NCBI GenBank assembly: GCA_026874595.1
Contig: CM049308.1
Location: 74,002,624 to 74,066,623, forward strand
Direction of reading: 5' to 3'
DNA length: 64,000 nucleotides
Source of the DNA: Sipunculus nudus
Taxonomy: Eukaryota; Annelida; Sipuncula; Golfingiida; Sipunculidae
Shown: piece after piece, positions 59,201 through 64,000 of the stretch
Layout: each line of letters opens with the position of its first letter
How positions within the stretch are numbered: position 1 is the stretch's first letter
Notes under the pieces: model-generated
What the model was told of the DNA's origin: nothing
The model's input: only the letters and a program-made list of their open reading frames with translations
The model's database searches: none
Translations under genes and position numbers: made by a program

Positions 59201-60997
59201 TCAGTGCTGGTATGTTAAATTAGCTTGAATAAATAGGCCAAGTAAAAGAAAAATATAATGTTGACAAAAAATGCCCGATAGGGCTTCACGAAGGCCAATA
59301 AAAGGAATTACTCAACAAAATTTTATAAGAAGCCTCGCTTGATATTAACATAACCACCTATGTAGAATCACTCTATTTTCGCAAGATCATAAAAAAACAT
59401 TTCAAAAGCGCACGATCGCCGGCACCTATACACATTGATGGGGTGCCTCAAAGAATGTAATTATGTCACAGGCCTGTGATGCTTGTCGATTTTATCAGAG
59501 GCGATGAGTCACCGAGCACAGTGACGTCACAAATCGTGATGCTTGTCGATTTCCTTCCGAGGTCTTGCTTCACTGGATACACTGAATACCGATATGAGCC
59601 TACTGTATGAAAAGTTAGAGTGACCCGGGTCAGGTGAAATCAGTCCATTTTATGGTGTCAAAACTCTGAGGGGCAGTGAATAGTGGAATACAGCAGAAAA
59701 TTTCAGGCAAAATATATTTGACAGTGCATTTGATAGTTATAGGAGAAGGGTAATAAGGGAAATGTGGTAGCGATTAAAAAAGAGCAGCGTTGAATTGATT
59801 TGTGTTTATGATCGAAGGGATTGAATGTTATAAGGCGTTTCTGTGAATATGCATTACAAGCTACGACATCGATGGCCATTTCCGGAAGCTGCTTCGTTTC
59901 ATGAAAGTGACATGAATAACCCCCTGTTTTCCTGAGGCATTGATATTATAATCTTGAATGACGTGTATATCATGGATGCCGAGGCCTCTGTTACTTGGTG
60001 AATTCATGCATTGCCGATTTATAATCACTGTTATATCAGCCCGGCACTCAGTATATCATGTAAAATTGTCTCATTGAAAAACGTTAGGCCAAAATATGTT
60101 GCCCGGGGGGGGGGGGGTGATTGCTTCTTTTCAGGCTTTTTTTTTTCACATATGAGTGCGAGCGGTGCATTTTTCTTTTACCTGATCATTTAAGTATTCG
60201 ATTGAAATAATCATATGATATGGGACAACTTTATAATGCAGAAATGTAATGTTAAACATATTAGAACACAATATAACAAAAGGAAATTTTTTTTTATTAT
60301 TCCATTAGCTGTAGCTTAAAATCGGTAAATTTCCACTGCAAATTTAAAAAGGTTTTCATAATCGCGGTACACTAGAAACCAATTATTTTTGCCTTACAGT
60401 TGTGTTATATGTGCATAAATTTACATCCGTATAGGTCGTGCTATGACGGACACCGCCTGTGACGAGGAATATCACTGTGGCGTGGTTGCAGAGAACCCGG
60501 ATCTCGCCGCCGCCAATTCTCGTCTCATCGCTCACGAGCTTGGTCACGTGTAAGGGTATCACGTATCTCCATGGTATCAACAAATTATAATTATCGATAC
60601 TGAAAGTTTACATAAACAATGTTTTTACTTTGAACATAATCTAAAATCAATTGTATCAGTGGTAGATAAAATACAAGTAAATGCAGATCTATAAATTAAA
60701 GTATTATTTCTTTAATGTTTGTTCTTAAATTTCTGTTGATTTTTATGTAATATCATTGGGAAAGTAAGAAAAATTCTATGAATATATTGATAATTTTATC
60801 TCTTTTTTTTTTCATAGTCTTGGTTTGATTGACCAAGGGTCCCTACTGGAGTGGAAACTTCAGAGACGCCCTGATCTTAGAGGTGAAGGAGCGTATGCAG
60901 ATGAGCGCTGTGCGAACTCTGACACGAAGAGTGTCATGGCCGGAAACGGATACACTTGGTGTGTTTGCAGTCAAGACGCATTCATCAAGAATTTGCC
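48543..60997 (+). CDS. Secreted reprolysin-like zinc metalloprotease, 3' end missing
   Basis: Seven in-phase exons (48543-48582, 49439-49593, 55486-55581, 56057-56139, 59169-59209, 60435-60549, 60818-60997) encode 236 residues plus a split codon. Residues 1-22 form a signal peptide (MKGLFGLAAFLATCC...). The catalytic domain starts at once with NVELAIYIVDD, matching the first strand of adamalysin/reprolysin (M12B) domains, so there is no prodomain and no cysteine switch. DLCSWQKDL (about 105-113), DxAIFVG and the CGVV segment fit the family. The zinc site is HELGHVLGLID, H172-E173-H176 with aspartate at 182 where a third histidine is usual. The likely Met-turn is SVMAG (M217). No disintegrin or other domain is seen. 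The last exon ends at donor GTGAGT and I found no continuation in the remaining 3 kb. Function unknown; extracellular proteolysis is likely. Confidence 0.8.
48583..49438. other. Metalloprotease intron 1 content
   Basis: Begins with TGTCTGTCTGTxTATxTxTG-type low-complexity sequence after the donor, then AT-rich. Nothing else recognised. Confidence 0.5.
49439..49593 (+). CDS. Metalloprotease exon 2
   Basis: 155 nt: CAVNAVSANVELAIYIVDD and on to LKSFFLAQYDTG; acceptor ATATAAG, donor GGG|GTAAGT. End of signal peptide and first strand and helix of the catalytic domain. Confidence 0.85.
49655..49866 (-). repeat. Dispersed repeat, minus copy
   Basis: Inverted counterpart of 29637-29845, sharing the complements of TTACATGGAATGTAC and TTACGAGGCACTCTCCATT. 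The two copies are diverged but collinear over about 200 bp. Confidence 0.65.
50925..51082 (-). mobile_element. tRNA-derived SINE with 15-bp target duplication
   Basis: On the minus strand the element starts with a tRNA-like head holding the A box TGGCTCAGGGGTAGAGCGC and a degenerate B-box region, and ends in an ATTAAAAAAAA tail. It is bounded by identical 15-bp direct repeats TTCCAGGCAGATCTT at 50910-50924 and 51083-51097. This is a clear retroposition event into metalloprotease intron 2. It shares its A-box word with the SINE at 61149. Confidence 0.88.
51290..51660. repeat. GC-rich repeat sequence
   Basis: Many variants of CGGTTTxACxGxGG, CCCGGTTTTGG and GACGGTxCTT in a segment much richer in GC than its surroundings, beginning with TAGGCCCCTGTCACACATTC. 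The start resembles a transposon terminus, but I found no clear inverted partner. A poly-C run lies at about 51508. Confidence 0.5.
52557..52645 (+). repeat. GCTCACTAC-headed repeat end, copy 1
   Basis: GTGCTCACTACCTGATTTTATC, then GACATTGTCGGGC and a GATTCGGCTCGG block. A related segment in the same orientation occurs at about 55283-55335. Confidence 0.45.
53812..54610 (+). mobile_element. Non-autonomous DNA element with 12-bp terminal inverted repeats
   Basis: GGCGGATCCAGA at 53812-53823 is matched exactly in reverse complement by TCTGGATCCGCC at 54599-54610, a span of 799 bp without a transposase frame. The interior aligns with the inverted copy at 42355-42885. The GGATCCAG core links it to the element at 34941-35145 and the single end at 4271. 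Confidence 0.75.
54637..54720. repeat. (TA)n with duplicated flank
   Basis: Two (TA)n tracts are each followed by the same ATTAAATAGTCTAAGT, so the tract and its flank were duplicated once. Confidence 0.85.
55283..55335 (+). repeat. GCTCACTAC-headed repeat end, copy 2
   Basis: GGCTCACTACACGATTTCTC, then ATCGCCCGATAAAATCGGCCGA, which is itself a palindrome-rich end. Same orientation as the copy at 52557. Confidence 0.45.
55486..55581 (+). CDS. Metalloprotease exon 3
   Basis: 96 nt: LKSVYGDSSLTDRGININVA then IVEIRIVADKDI; acceptor ATATTGCAG, donor ATC|GTAAGT. The INVAIVEIRIV strand suits the reprolysin fold. Confidence 0.85.
56057..56139 (+). CDS. Metalloprotease exon 4
   Basis: 83 nt: ESFSAIWDLCSWQKDLTGGR then DAAIFVG and a split codon; acceptor TTTAACAG, donor TT|GTAAGT. 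A (GA)n tract begins 8 bp beyond the exon. Confidence 0.85.
56147..56212. repeat. (GA)n microsatellite next to a splice donor
   Basis: About 66 bp of pure GA starts 8 bp after the end of metalloprotease exon 4. Confidence 0.95.
56505..57510. repeat. Array of CTTCTTCTC-headed units
   Basis: The array opens with GTCGTCCGTCGTGCGTCGTG. Units at about 56718, 57033, 57211 and, weakly, 57400 share CTTCTTCTCTxAAAC, GGCCAAAxT, ACAGAAATGATCC, CAAGTTTGTTCxAATGGTT and TGGCxGAGTTACxGGAxGxTGAA. One spacer contains GGTGGCGCCACCTGCATC. Confidence 0.7.
58080..58870. repeat. GGTGGCGCCACC tandem array, 270-bp period
   Basis: Variants of the palindrome GGTGGCGCCACC occur at about 58261, 58409, 58531, 58678 and 58806. 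They alternate between two contexts, one followed by TGCAAxCATxTTTGCACAGC and one by TACATxxAxATTTACGCTGC. The higher-order unit is therefore about 270 bp, made of two related half-units. Confidence 0.8.
59169..59209 (+). CDS. Metalloprotease exon 5
   Basis: 41 nt: a completed leucine codon, WDGPFHKRIGFSA and the first base of a glycine codon; acceptor TTTTTCAG, donor G|GTATGT. A very small exon, supported by phase on both sides. Confidence 0.75.
59210..60434. other. Metalloprotease intron 5 content
   Basis: Contains two copies of TGATGCTTGTCGATTT at about 59478 and 59540, with TGACGTCA at about 59521, and a poly-G run at about 60105. No exon recognised. Confidence 0.55.
60435..60549 (+). 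CDS. Metalloprotease exon 6, zinc motif
   Basis: 115 nt: RAMTDTACDEEYHCGVV then AENPDLAAANSRLIAHELGH and two bases of a valine codon; acceptor CCGTATAG, donor GT|GTAAGG. Carries H172, E173 and H176. Confidence 0.9.
60818..60997 (+). CDS. Metalloprotease exon 7, third ligand and Met-turn
   Basis: 180 nt: LGLIDQGSLLEWKLQRRPDL to KSVMAGNGYTWCVCSQDA and FIKNL plus a split proline codon; acceptor TTTCATAG, donor CC|GTGAGT. Carries the presumed third zinc ligand D182 and M217. Confidence 0.85.
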
Positions 60998-61148
60998 GTG
61001 AGTATCTTTATTAACTTGTTTTCTGACTGGTTAGACCAATAACGTTTACAATTTCCACATGTGAAAGTTTCAGCTAAACCTCCCCCTTTTCTCGTTACTC
61101 CTCCTACCGGTAATCGGAAATTATTTTATGTTACCAAGAGTAGCCGGA

Positions 61149-61412
61149 GCTTCTTTGGCTTAGGGGTAGAGCGAAGGATTCAAAACCGTGATATCGTGAG
61201 TTCGAATCTCAGTCTAGGGGTGAGCGCTCTGCAGGCTTAATGGGAAGGCCGTGTCCAGCGGCCCTGTTTCAATCACAAAAGAGTGCGCTCGGTGGTATGA
61301 AACCAGCAATAGGGAGGATTACACACCCAAGGCCCACAGGTGAAGAAGTCACCAAGCCTGGTGTACACCTGGATATAAAATGAGAGGAAGCGTGTGAAAA
61401 TCTTTAAAAGAG
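61149..61412 (+). mobile_element. tRNA-derived SINE with 11-bp target duplication
   Basis: The tRNA-like head carries A box TGGCTTAGGGGTAGAGCG and B box AGTTCGAATCT at proper spacing. A 190-bp body of unknown family follows. The element is flanked by direct repeats GAGTAGCCGGA at 61138-61148 and 61413-61423. Length is about 264 bp. Confidence 0.85.
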
Positions 61413-62661
61413 GAGTAGCCGGACTCCTTCTAGTACTACCCCCCTGGCCTACTTATATGAGATCCCGACTATATTCTCAATTTCTGTGTCCACCCCTGCT
61501 GTTCAGCTCCCCCCCCCCACCTACCCCCGGTGCCCACTCATCCGGTAATATGTCACAATAAATGATGACTTCTGGTGCTTGCAACTCATAACACGTTTAT
61601 TGAAAAAAAAGAGGACACTCTGTAAATACCTGTAAAATTAAAAAAAAAGTATCAGGTGAACAAGAATATGATCTGATAAAGAAGAAAAATTATTACAAGT
61701 TAAATGTTTCTCAGAGATATAGAATTACAAACGTTAATTTGAAAATAATGGTAACAATTTCCACAATCTAACAAGACAGGGAGAGCTTTTATAATATTGA
61801 AATGACAGTGATAATTAATCATAATAAATAATAATTAATTTCTATCATGCGCATGTATCCATGCAGAAATTAAATATTCCGCTCAAAGTGGCTGAAAAAA
61901 AATGTGAACGTGAATAAAAATACATTATACATGCAATAGTTATGAACAGAAATAAAACTCCACATGTAATCGTAATGTCATATTTCCTAAAAAAAATTAA
62001 TGCTATAACTTTATTATCTAATTAACAGAAATATAAAGACCTGAAAATTCACAACAGGATAATAAAATATCACTATAAACTTGCATAAAAAATTAAAGGT
62101 AACACAGTCTCTTTTTCTCGGATCTGTGTATATGCGTGTATGTATGTATGTGTTTATGTATGTTTGTCCAGACCCCTCATTTAAAACAACGACAATCCAC
62201 TAGGTACGAAACTTAAATGAAAATGAAATGTTTGTAATACTAATGCTACAAAAATAAAACTTCCTTTTCCGGAATAGAGGAGATCCCCCGGATGGTGGGT
62301 ATTATACGCCATATATGGTCTTTACTTAAGAGGCATCAGGACACACACACACACGGTCACATACACACACACAGTCCAACGCTCTTCATAGTACTGTATG
62401 TAAAACAAAGTACAATGATGTTGACAGAAACATTAGGCAACGTTTGGCCAGGGTGTGAAAATAGGTTAGAATTAAACATTGTCTCTGATAATAAATGGTC
62501 AGGGTCGCCATACTGTGTGGCATACATAATACAGAACATGTTTTAGAATTCCAGATTTTATATACCATAAGATGTACTAATATGTTAATAACATTAGAAT
62601 GGTGAGTCTGTTTTTCACTACAGGATTTTATATTTGAACTGGAATATCATTCTGACAAATG

Positions 62662-63005
62662 CAGGGTTCCACCATTTGGGCGATCCCTATTGTGGACTAC
62701 CGTACTAGGCACCCGTATTTTCACTTATTGCCCAATATTTCCAAGTTCGTGGTGCACATATTTCACAACATAAGTTTACACTCACTTATTCAGCTAATAT
62801 TCCTATGTTCAATCGGACATATGTGACTGTGGATTTGTGACTATTTCTGGAAGGCCCTTACTGGATTCGGATATTGAGGCGGATCCACACCAAACTCCAA
62901 TCCATTCTGCATTGGCCCATTCCCAAGGTGTCCTATACATTTCATGGAATTCAGTTCATGATTGCGTTAGTTACATTGTAAACACACACACACACACACA
63001 CGCAA
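62662..63005 (+). repeat. Dispersed repeat, third family copy
   Basis: Carries GGCGGATCCACACCAAACTCC, GCATTGGCCCATT, a TTCAGTTCATGATTGC block and an (AC)n tail, matching the second half of the copy at 12741-13060. The head is diverged. Confidence 0.55.
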
Positions 63006-63659
63006 ACGAGAATTAACGCATACCCTCCTGGCTGAGGCAGTTAGGATACAATAAACAAGAACGGTTACATGAGTTATTAATGAGTTAGACAAAAATAAAA
63101 ATTGTCATACCGAGGCCCTTTTGTTTGGAACACATTGCATAAAGAAATCAGGTCTTCAAACGCATAACCAACTTTTAAACCAATACTAAAGCTTTAATGA
63201 CATATTTTTGAAAACTAAAGTGAAACTGTGAATAACATTATTTTTTCCCTTCAAGTGACCCCCTCTTTATTAACCTTCTATATTTTGTATTTAACTATAC
63301 ATATTCTGATTATGGTTATCCTGGTTATTTTTTAACGTATCCTATAAAGTCATCTGATACATATTAATGGAAGGAATTAGTTTTAAATTCTTAATCGATG
63401 ATTGAAAAATAAAACTGATCGATGATCGATCATTAATCGATTTTTTTATGTACTTTATATTACTTTATCTTTATGTACTTTATATTTTATGTATTATATT
63501 ACTTTGAAATCGTACCCTACTAAAGTGTGTAACATATACAACGGTATTCATAATGAAACGTTCAGTCACTCCGCATCCAAGGTCGACTTGGCTGTGTTCA
63601 AGGTTCCATTTTAATGCTGTTCGTTTCTTTGTGTTCGTATATCTCTGACAGGAAAAAAA

Positions 63660-63780
63660 TCATTGCATGGGCATTCATAATCGTTTTTAATCGATTATGC
63701 CGAAATAAATTCGATTAAATCGATTTTGAAAGAAAACGACCAATCATTGATTTAATCGATTAATCGACACACCACTAATA
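63660..63780 (-). mobile_element. hAT-like terminal segment
   Basis: Read on the minus strand it starts TTAGTGGTGTGTCGATTAAT, then repeats ATCGATTAAAT-type words. TAGTGGTG followed by a TCGATTAATCGA core is a common terminus of hAT-superfamily elements. A related TCGAT-rich patch lies at about 63395-63445, but no complete element is visible. Confidence 0.45.
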
Positions 63781-64000
63781 CATATTATATACTTGACTGA
63801 ATAATTTACATTCCCTATGTTCTAATAAGGGAATGTGGTTTGTGCATTATAGAATATTTACCATGATTAATGTCTGATATGTTATATTCAAAATTTATTT
63901 ACTTGTATCTATGTATAAATTGTCCGTTCACTCTTTCATAAGTATGCATATTATATTTTTTATCATTCTATGTAATATTATATTTTATTGTAAAATGACA

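Larger units (their letters stand above)
60998..64000. other. Intron or downstream region of the metalloprotease gene
   Basis: Holds a SINE (61149-61412), a dispersed repeat (about 62662-63005) with an (AC)n tract, and a TCGAT-rich terminal segment (about 63660-63780). I could not find a next exon; the transcript may continue beyond the window. Confidence 0.5.

Noticed and set aside
61149-61220. tRNA gene on the plus strand
   Set aside because: Has A and B boxes but a poor anticodon stem, continues into a SINE body and has flanking direct repeats.

Overview
The window is eukaryotic nuclear DNA, AT-rich, with split genes, canonical GT-AG introns and a heavy load of simple repeats, foldback elements, tRNA-derived SINEs and old dispersed repeats. 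Repeat families built on the words GTGACCTTGACCTTTGA, GGTGGCGCCACCTGC and CGTCCGTCGTGCGTCG, together with protein-level similarity to metazoan genes, suggest a marine lophotrochozoan, most likely a mollusc. This placement is inference from repeat style and gene content.

Layout. Positions 1-12,353 are gene-poor and repeat-rich. At 12,354-12,461 (minus strand) lies one plausible first coding exon of a small single-pass membrane protein. A complete five-exon ARMT1 gene (DUF89 damage-control phosphatase, 440 aa) runs on the minus strand from 22,635 to 14,295. About 1.07 kb from its start, head to head, is a complete five-exon NAA80 gene (actin N-terminal acetyltransferase, 342 aa) on the plus strand, 23,704-28,974, with six 15-residue proline-rich repeats. 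A complete five-exon TMEM179-family gene (four-pass membrane protein, 255 aa, two C-terminal NPF motifs) occupies 32,031-38,296 on the plus strand. About 10 kb of nested inverted repeats follows. From 48,543 a secreted, prodomain-less reprolysin-like metalloprotease is encoded by at least seven exons (to 60,997). It has its own TATA box and the unusual zinc signature HExxHxxGxxD, and its 3' end was not found. The last 3 kb hold a SINE and other repeats.

The genes do not form an obvious shared pathway. ARMT1 and NAA80 are housekeeping-type genes that may share a divergent promoter region, and the metalloprotease looks like a regulated secreted effector. Exon models were joined by hand; reading phase is consistent at every junction given, but no transcript evidence was available. 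I see no CRISPR array, rRNA, bacterial operon or viral gene. No wholly new system is demonstrated. The strongest leads are the metalloprotease, the expanded profilin-binding-type region of NAA80, the duplicated splice acceptor of ARMT1 and the nested inverted-repeat block at 40.2-44.8 kb.
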